The position numbers and the translations under genes are program-made. From Piezodorus guildinii (lineage: Eukaryota > Arthropoda > Insecta > Hemiptera > Pentatomidae): a stretch of DNA of 64,000 nucleotides. Below the pieces are notes generated by a model. The model searched no databases and was not told where the DNA came from. It worked only from the letters and a program-made list of their open reading frames with translations. The DNA is taken from NCBI GenBank assembly GCA_023052935.1, contig CM041292.1, positions 133,128,951-133,192,950 on the forward strand, given 5' to 3'. Positions 47,116 to 59,727 of this stretch are shown one piece after another. Numbering within the stretch: position 1 is the stretch's first letter; each line of letters begins with the position of its first letter.

Positions 47116-48250
47116 TCGTCATTATGTTATACCAGAGTGTGCCAAACTTTATCTATAGTTGATTGATAACAAATAACGCATAAATCACCTGTTATTCGAA
47201 ACTGTCGTATAACGAATGAATCATTTGTCATTCGAATAATAATGATTTGTTCACATATAAATTTCTTTCAAATAACGAATTCAAGAAACTGTCAGACACA
47301 CAAATTCGAATAAAAATTATTCATAAAATGCCTACTATACAGAATAGGGTATTTATATTATAATGTATAACACATCATACATCAATATTAATACACATAT
47401 TTAATAAATTTAACCTGTATAAATATTCTTTTTTTTTCTGTTCGATAAATTCTTTCATAATGTATTTTTGACGACCTAGTATAGATATCTAATACAGGGC
47501 TGGGGAGGATTGTATTTAAGCTTTGTCACATTATTCCATTGAGGATAAAACCTACTTGATTTTATTAAGCATCTGTTTAGCGCGATAAATAAAAATTGTT
47601 CAAGCCTTTCTCGTAACGGTTAAAACCATGAGGTCATCAACTATTGTGTATTTTTTTTTAAACTCCTCGTTTAATTAAGACACCTAAAACCCATCCTGGC
47701 CTTGGTATTAGTCGCAACAAATGTAGTGGGTAAATGTCATCCTTACCTTAGAGCTAGATATTTGAGTTCTATCGTAAAATGTTTAACAATTACATCTTGC
47801 GCTAGAGAGAAATTCTCACTGAATCAATTTTGAAGAAAATTTTAGAGAAACAAAAGGGAGATAATGCAAAACAAATTTATATATCCATGTTACTTTTATC
47901 GAAATTAGTCTTCGAAATTTACAAATCCATCCTAGCCTTAACATACGTGGTGATGCATGATTCCAAGAGAGTACAGGACAATAGTCTATTGTATGTCCTG
48001 GAACTGATTCCTTTCTCAAGTCCACACTGTTTCAAAAATGTTCTCGTAGCTAATGGATGGTCCCCCGCATCCGAACCAGTAGCCTTTAACTATAAATGCT
48101 CTCACACAGAACTCTTCACTTTCTTCTGCAGGTCGGAAATAGTATGTATAAATGTTTTCTTTCTCTCCTGAATTTTTTCGTATTTTTCTTAATCATTATA
48201 TTAAAATCTGATTGTGGGATCTACTATCAGTGCTTTCCCTTCTGTGTCAC
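47116..48250. other. AT-rich stretch
   Basis: The longest open frame (47830-48171, plus, 113 codons) has no recognisable domain, signal peptide or membrane segment. I would not call it a gene. Nothing else recognised. Confidence 0.4.
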
Positions 48251-48260
48251 CAAATGCTAA
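48251..48260. repeat. Target-site duplication of PLE-like insertion, left
   Basis: CAAATGCTAA, repeated at 49051-49060. Confidence 0.75.
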
Positions 48261-48575
48261 AATATTATAGGTGGAATAGTCAGGAATCAGTCATTTTTGA
48301 AAAGTTTTTAATTTTGCCAACATTTCGGCTCAAGCTTGTGAGCCATCATCAGGGCTACAAACATCAGACAAAAGAGATACATATTAATATGATAATGAAA
48401 ATTTTCTTCTGAATGTAGTGACAATGATAACATTTGAAATAAAACAGAAAATATACCAACATACTTAAATATTATAGATACAAATAATGATAATATGATA
48501 CATAATCTGATGATGATAAGCATAAAAATTTTACAGAACTTTAGACTTTAATATAAAAGTAAAAAAACAAAAAAA

Positions 48576-48641
<66 letters not shown>

Positions 48642-49050
48642 GTACCATTACTGAGCCATGTCCAAGCATAAACTGAGGAAAACCATAAACATAGGTAGTA
48701 CGGGAGGGGTTCGTGTAAAAACCCTAAAGGTTTTCCCCTCTAAGTGTAAATAATACAGCTTATCTTTGTTTTTAAAAAGTTTTACAAAATTATATAATGG
48801 AAAAAACAAAATAATATATCCGTATGTACAATAAGGCTGAAAATTTTAACAGAAAATTATAAACACTAGAATCTGAGGTATTTAAAAGATCATGAGGTAT
48901 AAATAAAAAACAAAATAAAATAAATAAATACAAAAACAAGAACCAGAGCTTGAGCCGAAACGTTGGCAAAATTAAAAACTTTTCAAAAATGACTGATTCC
49001 TGATTATTCCACCTATAATAGTTTCTACAGTCGACTATACACCCTCAATA
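48261..49050 (-). mobile_element. Insertion with inverted ends and hammerhead-like core (PLE candidate), copy 3
   Basis: 790 bp between 10-bp direct repeats. About 75 bp at 48262-48336 recur inverted at about 48949-49021 (block TCCACCTATAATA; TTGGCAAAATTAAAAAC). On the minus strand the left end holds CTGATGA (48346-48352), a GGCTC/GAGCC stem and GAAA (48323-48326), the same core layout as the fold-backs at 5920 and 28654 but with different stem sequence. At the right end only the second half of the core (GAGCCGAAACG) remains. The middle includes a TA microsatellite and no coding. The right-hand 29 bp lie outside the inverted end, like the leader of the fold-backs. Interpreted as a Penelope-like terminon derivative. 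Confidence 0.65.
48574..48638. repeat. (TA)n microsatellite
   Basis: About 30 TA units after a short (CA) run. Confidence 0.97.
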
Positions 49051-49060
49051 CAAATGCTAA
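49051..49060. repeat. Target-site duplication of PLE-like insertion, right
   Basis: Exact match to 48251-48260. Confidence 0.75.
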
Positions 49061-49599
49061 GATGTCCACAAATCTTTTCGACGCATTGGTAACAAGGCGA
49101 AACACTTTCGGATATCATTTATTATGTTTTATCAATGAACTCCTTTACATCCTCGCGCGATTCTTCCCTAAACACGTGTCATAAAATTAGAGTGGACTCT
49201 TTATTTGTTTTCTGAAGATTTTTTTTTTATTGTAGAGTTTTTATCCATTTACTTTGTTGCTTGTGTTTTTATCAAATTAAAGTGATGCCTGATGGAGCGA
49301 CCTGGAGAAGACTGGAGGCTGAGCTCCAAGGAGGTAGGGTTAAGTAATAGGAGCCTGTAGAGGAAATGAATTGATTAGAGCTCCTGTAATTGAGTTGGCC
49401 GGATCGTGTCACGGCCCGGGCCTCGTTTGACAATCGCCCTCTCCTAAGGCCTAATTATTTCATAGCCCTTCTCTCTCAGCCCTACTTCCTTATACTTGAG
49501 TTTTTCTTTTTTAATTAATTGTTTTGATAGATCGTCTTGAATAAATGCCAATTTTAAGGTCATGTTCTTGAGTATTTATTGGTTCTCAGCATTTCAGAT
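49061..49599. other. Unassigned stretch
   Basis: 49275-49480 is GC-richer than its flanks and may be single-copy; no frame or repeat family recognised. Confidence 0.4.
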
Positions 49600-50085
49600 A
49601 ATTACTGCACCCAATTTCATTTAACATAATAGTAACAGGCTAGCGAACCCGAAGGTTGATGCCGACATCACCAATCGTTACCTATACGAAATCGTTCAAT
49701 GAACACCATTTAAGCCCATGCCCCCGAGATCAGACTTGATACAATCCTCCCAGACGCCTACCAGTCCGTTTAACCATACCAATTTTCTTCGAAATTCGTT
49801 TTTAACTGAGCCTAACAAGTTTATGCGCTTATTTGCGTTGCCGCGATGCAATCAACTCAATTATACTGACAGGAAACCAGCTCCGTAATTTTACTTTGTC
49901 TACCCTTCTGAATTTCTTTAGAGGTCTCATCTCTCTTTGGAAAAAAATATTTTAAACAGTACCTTATTCTCGAAAACCTTAAGGCGCTCCTATCCTTCAA
50001 AGTAAGGGAAAACGTTTCATATCCGTCCAGAACCACTAACTAAATAATTTCGCAACTGAATAATATCACGCCTTTAACCGCAACT
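49600..50085 (-). pseudogene. RTE-type LINE C-terminal relic
   Basis: Minus-strand frames give VVLDGYETFSLTLKDRSALR, then RIRYCLKYFFQREM, IIELIASRQRK and, further on, KRTGRRLGG, aligning in order with the RTE tail (VLYGCETW..., RVL-RKIFG, I-x-x-I-x-x-RR-x-x-W-x-GH, GRR-x-x-GRP). It continues the part of the protein that the 4500-5168 relic lacks. Many stops; not functional. Confidence 0.65.
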
Positions 50086-50309
50086 TTATATCCTCCTTTA
50101 TTTCGATTTTTATATATTTCCTGATACAAATTAAAATCACCAAAAGTTTTAACTGTTTCTACTACTAATCATAATATTTTGTCTTATTCATTTAACATAA
50201 GATCATAATTTTCCCTCTAGCACTAAACTTTTTTTAACTGAGTATTTTATTTCGTAAACATTTATGAATCATGTAAACACTAAAATTGAATAAGGGCATT
50301 TTATAATAG
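50086..50309. other. AT-rich stretch
   Basis: Nothing recognised. Confidence 0.4.
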
Positions 50310-50456
50310 TTGAATTTTAATTCTGATCTCAGGAGTGCTACCATTGGGTAGTTCTTCTACAAGTCTTTTTCATTTCATTTTTCTAATATCATATTTACTT
50401 GATGTATTTTTTTTAGTACAGTTGTAAATTTCAATAAATTATGTTTAAAAAAAAAA
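50310..50456 (+). pseudogene. Jockey-like LINE tail, family Z, copy 5 (3' UTR only)
   Basis: Contains AGGAGTGCTACCATTGGGTAG and TTTACTTGATGTATT, ending AGTACAGTTGTAAATTTCAA and an A-run, matching the end of the 23.6-kb copy. Confidence 0.65.
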
Positions 50457-51496
<1,040 letters not shown>

Positions 51497-51519
51497 TAAT
51501 AGATAGATAGATAGATAAT

Positions 51520-51655
51520 TGAAAATAATTTTTATTCTGGGACTGGGTCCCTTTAGAATAACAGCTTTGTACAGTTTCAATATACAATATGTCTGGCCAA
51601 CAGACAAGATAAACATGATAAACTACTATTTACAATAATTGATTAATTTGTATAC
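51520..51655 (-). pseudogene. CR1/L2-like LINE 3' end, family H, copy 5
   Basis: In sense it ends CTAAAGGGACCCAGTCCCAG then AATAAAAATTATTTTC, the hairpin-plus-AATAAA terminus of family H. Only the 3' UTR is left. Confidence 0.6.
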
Positions 51656-53105
51656 AACACAAAATAAATAAAATAAAAACAATCTTCAGAAGCTAATTTA
51701 TGTTAGAAACAAATGAGAAATATATGAGTTGATAACAGAATCCAAATTAAAAAATAAACAAAAAAAAAATTAAATAAAACAAAAATAATTAGTAACATTT
51801 TACTAATACGTAGTATTCTTAAAATAACATTAACCCTGAGATAATAAAGGATCTATATTAGACCAAGAATTAATGAAAGATAATACCATTAAAATATATA
51901 TATATTTTTTAGAAATCTTAAATAAACCAATAGGTTGGGTTTATGAGATCATATAAAATGAATTCAAATGAGGTATATCTATAATAAGTATATACAAGTG
52001 TAATTAATACACATAGGATACATCGGTCTTTGTGGGCGATTTTATCGGTGACAAAGTATGGCGCATTTAGGATTTTTCGAAGGATTTTGGGTCGCCAGGA
52101 AAAGGAATGGTTCAATGGATAATATTAAATAAAAAAAGTAATTAATTAGTGTAATCGATTGTTTAAATAATAATTAAACTGAATATTTCTGACTTTTTTT
52201 TTCTAAACAATGTTCTATATTTATATATTGGCTTGTAAAATAAGTTCATAGCGGTTTTTTTATTAGTTATGTGTTTTGAAATACATTTTTTTATTGTTAA
52301 TACTTATTAATAACTTGTTACATGACTGTAAGTGATATAAATATATTAAAAATTACTGTGAAACAAATTTCTTTGCGCATTAGTTATTTTTTTCACAGTG
52401 TAGTCAGTTTGACTGCTTTCAGGCAATACAGGTATATCCTAAGCTACCGTCTTTCTAGTGTTACATGAAGAGAAGATAAAAAAAAAAAACTTATTAGCAA
52501 ATTAGCAAGAAAAACACCACTACTTAAAGATAAAGAATCTCGGTTAAAACTAATGGATAAAAGTACCTTAACAAATCTTTTTTTAAAGAATATTTAACGA
52601 TTATTGATCAGGTAAGCATGATTTTATAAACACAGAGAGGATTAAATTGAAATAATGAGAAACGTCAGGAACTTATTTTACAACCAATATAATGAAGTAA
52701 GTGAAAACTTGCTAATATTTATAAACTCTATCAACTACGGAATAATTAGTGGCACGTGTTCCTTGGTGTATTTGAACTTCGGATTAACTAAATAAATAAT
52801 GGATCAAACAAACATGAAATTAAATCTAAGTTGTTCGTTAGTTAACTAGCAGCACTACTTTTTTATCTGATATTTTTAGAACATTAAACAAAATATGATT
52901 TAAATGGAAACAAATGTATGATGGTCTGGGTTTTTCTTATTTTATATTCGACGCATGTGGATTTTTAATAGTCTTTTATGCGATACAATGTAATATTTTC
53001 ATTGTTTCGTGAATAGAGATATGTCATGTATTTATATCTTGAATTTAAATCACTAGTGCTTTAATCGATTATTTAAATGCTTTAATTACTTGTTTTGCTC
53101 GGAAT
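51656..53105. other. AT-rich stretch
   Basis: No gene or repeat family recognised; short frames are AT-rich chance frames. Confidence 0.5.
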
Positions 53106-53192
53106 AACTTTTTAAAAAATCTGGTGCAGGCAACACACGACCTTCACTTATCTTGTCTGTTTAAATAAATCTAAGATCTATTAAATAAACTT

Positions 53193-53590
53193 TTTTTTTT
53201 TTTTTTTTTTTATTATTTTTTTTTTTATTCGTATATATTACAATTTGTCATAATAGACAATAATAATAATGCTACAGGATCTCATTCATACAATATTTAC
53301 AATATAAACAAAAGGAAAGTCAAATTACATAAAATAAAATCAAAGTAAATAAACGTATACAATAACAAAATTAAGTAGACACAAATAATCATACAAATAA
53401 ATAAACAAAACATGTCACATTCATACCTATGTACAATATTTACAATCAGCTCGGGAACCCCGGACGGTTGTCCCCCCACTTGTGGAAGGACAAGCAGAGT
53501 CCAAAGGATTCCAGCGCCTCCCTCTCAGCCGCATCACTGGTGAGAGCCAGCGGAAGCTAAGTGAGGGCGTCCTAGCCACAATCACACCGC
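53193..53590 (-). mobile_element. 5'-truncated LINE 3' end nested in family Y
   Basis: In sense the first about 125 bp read as an ORF end (EREALESFGLCLSFHKWGDN then RPGFPS and a stop near 53445), then an AT-rich 3' UTR, an ACGAATAAAA signal and a poly(A) of about 24. Flanked by AAATAAACTT at 53183-53192 and 53591-53600. The C-terminal peptide is not similar to LINE 1 or LINE 2, so it marks a third active LINE lineage, clade unknown. Confidence 0.75.
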
Positions 53591-54138
53591 AAATAAACTT
53601 TAAATTGAAAAAAGTTCTAAATTAAATTATGTATGTAAAATGTTTATTCAGTTTCGTTGGAAACATATGATTCAAATAAATTAATATAAGAAAATTAAGT
53701 TGTTACATATAACAACTAGTAATAAGTTTATAGATTTTTAGTAACTTTAAACTAACGTTTACAACTGTATGCATAAGATAATGTTTTTTCTAAAATCTTC
53801 AGCTTATATATTATACGTCTATGTTACTGTTTTTGTGTTCAAAATATCGTTTTCATGTTGTATATTGTATTCGTTCAGATTAAATATTTATTCGTGTTTA
53901 TCAGTTCTAAAAGGATGATATAGTTTCTTTTTTTTTTTTAAAGAATTTTCAAAATTAAAGGTAATTTAGAAAAAGAAAATTCAAATATCGGCATTTGGGC
54001 CCAGTTAGACTGTTTCAATCAGAACGAAACCTACATGATACTAAAGCCCATTAACTTTTACATCAATATAGCGAGTGTAATCAAACTCATAAGGGCCGTT
54101 TTTCAGAAAATCGTAAAAAGGTGCTACGTGCGTAGTAT

Positions 54139-54420
54139 TTTATTTATTTAACGTCACTTTATGCTACTATGGCTAATCGGACGATGCTACAGTGGGAGTC
54201 CTAAATTTTGCCAATCCAGGTTTTATTAGGATAGGGATCTTTAACGAGTATCTGACATCGCACAGGCTCGGGACCACCTTTTAACGTCCCCTCCGAAGGA
54301 CGGCGTAACTAAGGATTTTTTACTCCTATTAAAAAATCCTAGGACCACCTGCGGGTTTGAATCCATGACCTTTGGTATAGGAGGCTGTTACGCTAGCCAC
54401 CCAGCTACAAGTGATCCCTG
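54139..54420 (-). mobile_element. tRNA-derived SINE, family S4, copy 3 (best preserved)
   Basis: Minus-strand head GTAGCTGGGTGGCTAGCGT (box A) and ATGGATTCAAACCCGC (box B), body of about 280 bp, tail GTTAAATAAATAAAAT. Flanked by 12-bp CGTGCGTAGTAT at 54127-54138 and 54421-54432; the matching empty position is seen in Y copy 3 near 41370. Confidence 0.9.
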
Positions 54421-54689
54421 CGTGCGTAGTATAAAGAGACTCTTCTGGTTAGCTGATCTTAATAAAAAAGCTTGCTATAACATCTCGGACGTATAGTTGT
54501 CCTGAAAATGAAATTTTAGTTTCCGCGCTATACTCACACACCTTTATACGGGACTTGGTTATTTGGACTCAGGGTTCTCTAAAACGTGTATTTCCGGTAG
54601 AAACTGGAATTCGAAAATTCTCACGACAATACTTTAGCTTACTATATATTTCATATATAAGTAAGTGCAAGTAAAAAGTAAATAAAGCA

Positions 54690-55070
54690 GTTTCAATCAA
54701 AACTTCAGGTTCTTGTAAATATATTTAATCAATTATAAACGAGTCATTTCGAACTATTACATTTTGCCATCTATCAGGTAATTTTTTAATTCCGTCCTCC
54801 CAGAACATCTCACATATTTGCGCAACGAACTTCATATGTGCTTTTGGCAGTCCTCCAGCAAATTAAATTGTTTGCCGTTAACTGAGTTTTGAACGGTCTG
54901 AATTAAGTAAATATAAAAAAATTGGGACAAGGTCTGGTGAAGAGGGTGGGTGGGGATCACAATAAAGAATTTCCGTTCAGAAAGCAGTCGGCAAATTTTT
55001 AATCGACCATACTAACGAATCTAAAGCGTGTCAAAAACTTACATTTCAAAAAAACCTATAGACTCCCTCG
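54690..55070 (-). pseudogene. Mariner transposase C-terminal relic
   Basis: On the minus strand, broken frames give HPLHQTLSQFF (degenerate form of the mariner PPYSPDLAPSDYHLF block containing the last catalytic Asp), then NSVNGKQFN, LEDCQKH, a FVAQICEMFWEDGIKKLPDR-like run and WQNVIVRND. This matches in order the C-terminus of mariner-type transposases. Several stops and frame changes; the N-terminal two thirds and the inverted repeats were not found. It abuts the end of family Y. Confidence 0.7.
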
Positions 55071-57234
55071 CCAAAAGATATATTCATGTCAAAAAAAGAT
55101 TGATAAATTTAATAAAACTTACCTTTTGCGGAATAAATTTTTATGACGATTTCAATATATATTTTTTTCTTGTGGTATTATTGATATAAATATTAGTAAT
55201 ATTCTGAGATAAAAAACTTTATAAAAAGCTACCGAAGGGCTTAGCAGTTATAAACGACCAGTTTCGGGGTTTCTGAAATATACGCCTCTAATCGGCTTTA
55301 CGGATCGTCTGAAGTTGCTTTAATTACCCTAAATTGATGAGGACTCGCACAGAGGTCCGCCAATAAATATATTAGTCGCTTCGGCGGCCACAAAAGCGAA
55401 TTTGGATTGGAAAAAGATCTTTTTAAAGCATTCAAAGTACTTTAATGATCACTGAGCGTTGCTTTCCTAAATGAAAGTACTTCAGCAATGTTAAAAAAAA
55501 AAAAAAAAAAAGTATATACGGATCAATCATTATAGGTTTTAATTAGTATTTTTCCTCGTGGTAGCTGGTTGATTAAACATACAAAGGAGCTCGCGTCCTC
55601 GAAATGTTTTCTGGGTCTGAATAAGATTAATTATTAACGTAGAAAAAAATAAAATTTAAAGTAAATTAAATTATAATTATATGCTACTTTGCCCTCTAAT
55701 ATTATACTATTAATTGACTGAGAGAGGGTAATGTTTTAAAAAACAAACAAAGCTCTGACCCCGTTTCAAATAGTGCCCACCATCTGTGCACTAGAGGCGA
55801 AAGAAAAAAATCAAGAGAAAAAAATTAAATTTAAAATGTGCTAAAAAAAATTATTCGTTAATTCTAAAACGAGAGAATCATATCTGCAGAAGGAAATATA
55901 GTTTAAATCATTTTAAAAATCATGAGAAATGGTAATTTGTGCATGTTAATGTTTGAATATTACAAGTGTTGACATGTTTGCAGTAATTAATGTACGGGGT
56001 GTATGCAGGAACGAATACATTAAAAAGAAATAATTAAGGTAAGAAATTATTTCTAATAGAAAAAAAAACTACTTTCATAAAATGTTATTGTTAGTTTATT
56101 GTACTTGCTGACGAAGGAATGTCGACCGAATGTTATTATCAAAATTTAATCCGTAAACGAAACATCACTTGAACATACGAAATTAAAAATGAAATGAACC
56201 ATGCCAACATTCGTTATCAAAATGTTATAGTGTCAATAAATAAATGAATAAAATATGACAAGACAATGGTTCTTCTTTTAAATATATAAAAAAATGATAA
56301 ATTGAAAATTAACTAATTATTAATCATTTGGAAACATGCTTCATCTACTCGGTACTGAGCTTAAATGCTAGTTATCTCAATCCCATTTAGAAGTTTCACT
56401 TCTTTTTGTAAGAATCTTTGTTTTAAAGAATCGAAATGTTATTCATAGAACTAAAACATTGCCTTAGTTTATTGATTCTCAGATGTCTGTTTGCAAAATG
56501 CTTTGTAGTTACTGGAATATTTTCAAAATTTTCAGGTAGTTAGTGTAGAATTTATTACATGGTGAAAGCTGCTGACAAAAGATAATTAAATAAGTCAACT
56601 AAACATATCGTCGGCACCATACTACAGCACCATACTAAACTAACTAATGTGATAATCAAATTCTCGTTACATTCATTAGTTGAGCATGGTGTCTACTATA
56701 TGTTTATTAAAAAAAAAACAAAAAAAAACGGTAAAAATTAATAGAAGCAAGATTTTAAACCATACAATTTTGCAGTTTAATGATCAGCCCACCTTCCGTG
56801 ATTTATTACATGATTATTACAATCATGATTCCTAATTTAGGTTTTTACCTACATTGGCATTTACCTACATTTCAACTTTTAGTGACTAAGTCAGTGGATG
56901 GTTGTTTATTTTTCATAATATCATGATGTCTCTCTGCGACGATGGCAGCAAAATCACGCAAACCTCTTTTGATGATTAAATAAAAAAAAATCCATATAAA
57001 TCAATAAATATAATATTTAGTGGAAGATCTGCAATGAATATTTGTTATACAGCTTTTTATAAGAAACATGACTTAAGATACTGTGATGAATTATTTTTAT
57101 TACTTTTTTTAATTTCCAAGTAAATCGTTAAATCCCATTACGACTAACATTTGAGTTCCTTACTGTAGTGAAATATTAGCAGGCTCATTTCTGTTGTTTT
57201 TCTTTTTTTTTTTTTTTTAGTTTTTAGATTGATT
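55071..57234. other. AT-rich stretch
   Basis: 55225-55460 and 55745-55800 are less AT-rich, but no gene or repeat family is recognised. An A18 tract lies at about 55493-55511. Confidence 0.4.
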
Positions 57235-57405
57235 TTTTTTTAAATTGGAAAAACCTAGACCAACAGCTCTACAACGAGGTGATCACTCAGCCACCAGGTC
57301 TTTCCCTACTTTTAAATAAATATTATTCTGGTACAGTCATGGATTAAATCCAGGACCAGGAGAAGAGTAAACTAGTGGTCTATCCACTAGACCAAGCAGC
57401 TCCCT
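57235..57405 (-). mobile_element. tRNA-derived SINE, family S1, copy 3 (internally deleted)
   Basis: Minus-strand head GGAGCTGCTTGGTCTAGTGG, box A intact, box B damaged (CCTGGATTTAATCC), then a GACCTGGTGGCTGAGTGATC block. The middle and 3' end of S1 are missing. Confidence 0.7.
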
Positions 57406-58141
57406 CATAAATAAGAACGTACTCATATATCAAATAATCAATTTCAAATTCAAGAATCATTGATTAAAAAATAATTGAAGAATTAAGTCAGTAGGAATAA
57501 AAATAAATAAAATATACGTATGTTAGAAAGCAGCTACAAAATGTTAATCGTACAGCTCCATATTCCGCAAAACGAAATTTCCCACTGCAATAAATATTGA
57601 ATCCAATCCTTCCAGATGCATGGGAAGGAATATAGAAGAAAATGGCGAGGGGGAAGACGGACGTGGAAGACAAACAAGAACGCTGACTCAGAGCTAATAC
57701 ATCCATTGAGGGCCAGGGCGTACATATTACATAAGGGAGGAGAATATAACACTCGGCTTCGACCCCGGAGGGTTTTGAACCAAGTCCATCACTGTCGTGC
57801 CGGTGAGGCCCCGTGTCCTGCAGGGATTATGTGGCTTTCTGGATACTAAATTGCCCGGCCCTTCGCCTGTTCTCCAGCCTACCTACTCAACGATCCCTTT
57901 AAATCATATTGCCCTTCACAATATAGTCCATGCCCCGTATCTCGAATCATTCCACTATCGTTCTGCTGCGAAGTATATTTCCCTGTCATAATATCACAAA
58001 GAATGCCGAAAAGAATTATATATAATGTATTAATTTATCGGTAGCTTACATTTATTATTAAAATGTTTCCACTTTAAATACATAATTTTGAGAGCTTGGA
58101 AACAGCAGTCAAATTAAAATGTAGCATCCACATAGCAGTAG
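57406..58141. other. Unassigned stretch with GC-richer part
   Basis: 57610-57960 is GC-richer. Small overlapping frames on both strands have no recognised domain. A GGTTCAAAACC on the minus strand near 57770 resembles box B, but no box A is found at the right distance. Confidence 0.4.
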
Positions 58142-58235
58142 TATATGGTACGGGCACACACGACTTTCACTAACCTCCGGTTGTTAAAATTAATTTTAAC
58201 ATTTTTAAATTAATTTAAACAGTAAAAAAGTAAAA
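58142..58235 (+). mobile_element. Dispersed family Y, copy 6 (start only)
   Basis: GGTACGGGCACACACGAC then TTTCACTAACCTCCGG; stops after about 90 bp, immediately followed by another Y start. Confidence 0.7.
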
Positions 58236-58239
58236 CAAT

Positions 58240-58588
58240 TTGGTACGGGAAACACACGACTTTCACTAACCTTGGCTGTCGAAATCCATTTAAAATTTTA
58301 AAACTTAATTGAAATAAAAAGTTTATTTAGTTTCATAACATAACATATAAAATATATGATTTATGTTAAATAATATAGCATAATTATTAGTAATAATTGT
58401 ATGCTTCGTCACTTTGCGTTACCTTTTAAAACTTTTATATAAGATAATATTTTTTCTAAAATCTTCAGATTTCCAACGGTATATTATACATCTAGGTTAC
58501 TGTTAATAGGTTCAAAAGTAGAAGATACTTTAGAGGATAAAAAAAAAAAATTAAAATATCAGCATTGTCAGACTATTTCAATTAGAAT
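58240..58588 (+). mobile_element. Dispersed family Y, copy 7 (5' half)
   Basis: Starts GGTACGGGAAACACACGAC and includes TTTTTTCTAAAATCTTCAG and AAAATATCAGCATT. Interrupted at about 58588 by a Z LINE tail and not resumed afterwards. Confidence 0.75.
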
Positions 58589-58852
58589 TAAACCGTACCA
58601 GGTATCACTCCTTCCATGAAAAACTCCACTCTCACTCTAATCCACTAGTTTCAATCCTTTCAATTCCTGATAACCCCTCTAGGCGTCTGAAAAGAAGATG
58701 GCCTCGAGACCTTTTTGTGTAGATTCACTACTAAAGAGTGCTGCCAATGGGTAGGTTCTCATAGTTTTTTTTTTTAATGTTGTTTTATCATTATTCAGCA
58801 AAATTACTTGCATATAATATACAGTTGTAAATTTTAATTAAAAAAAAAATAA
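58589..58852 (+). pseudogene. Jockey-like LINE tail, family Z, copy 6
   Basis: TACCAGGTATCACTCCTTCC and AAGATGGCCTCGAGACC match the 23.6-kb copy; ends TATACAGTTGTAAATTTTAA and an A-run. Probably inserted into Y copy 7. Confidence 0.7.
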
Positions 58853-59727
58853 TAATAATGAAAAGCATGCTAAATCGCATTCTATGTGACGCACTTTCTA
58901 CACTCATTTTCAAATAAGGTTTTATGAATCGACATATTTTTGCAAGGAAGTATGTTCCGTCTTTTATCTGCAGGAGATAGAACGTATATTAGAAAAAATA
59001 TTAATGTTGCAAATAATTTGAGCAAATCTAAATAAACTGTTTTCTCTACATTTTTTTTATTGTCTTGGTTTATCCCTGTGTATCCTATACGATTGGTGAT
59101 GTTATTACACTGACCCACTTGGCGCATACTTATATTTCTTTACTTCCGTCATTAGTGATTTATTACTAGGATTTTTATGAATATGGGTTATTTGAATATT
59201 ACTAGACTGCGAGCTAAGATATACATCAATATTAAATACAAGCTGATTGCAAGTACATGTGAATACAATGAAAGCTCATTAGAAAAAATAAAATAAAAAC
59301 CTACACATAGTACCATTACAACCAAGAAAGTTCCCTTCATGAAACAATCAACGAAATGATACTAAATTTAAAAGGCTTTTGTAGTGAAGCCCTACCGGTG
59401 GCTGACCAGCGTGGAGTGCCCGGATGAAGAGCTGCAGAGACGGACGAGATAAGATGGGATTGGAGTGCTTGCTAAATGAGGTTGGGCTTTGCATCGATCC
59501 CTGATCTAACCCTTGGCACCTGTTAGCCACCGACGAACAAATATTTGGTTCTACTCCGTCCTGTGTCTATAACCTAATTACTCCTCGTCCGTCCCTCCGC
59601 GCAGTTTGTCGAATGTTGAGTCCGAGTTATCTCTTAACCAAGTTTAACCAACGCGACCCGTAGCTTAGGGCAGTGATTTAGCGTTAAGTCTCATATCTAA
59701 TAGGGAGAACACCTCGTAGAGAAAGGA
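58853..59727. other. Unassigned stretch with GC-richer part
   Basis: 59370-59680 is GC-richer than its flanks and free of recognised repeats. No coding supported. Confidence 0.4.

Larger units (their letters stand above)
53106..54675 (+). mobile_element. Dispersed family Y, copy 5 (near complete, with two nested insertions)
   Basis: Starts CTGGTGCAGGCAACACACGA and ends ATATAAGTAAGTGCAAGT, again an inverted echo of its start. Landmarks TTTTTTCTAAAATCTTCAG, ATATCGGCATTTGGGCCC and ACGGGACTTGGTTATTTG. Subtracting the LINE tail (53193-53590 plus a 10-bp duplication) and the SINE (54139-54420 plus 12 bp) leaves about 870 bp, close to the 790 bp of copy 3. Confidence 0.8.

Noticed and set aside
47830..48171. 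113-codon frame as a host gene
   Set aside because: No recognisable motif, no homologous copy, no upstream or downstream exon structure visible; typical chance length for this window.
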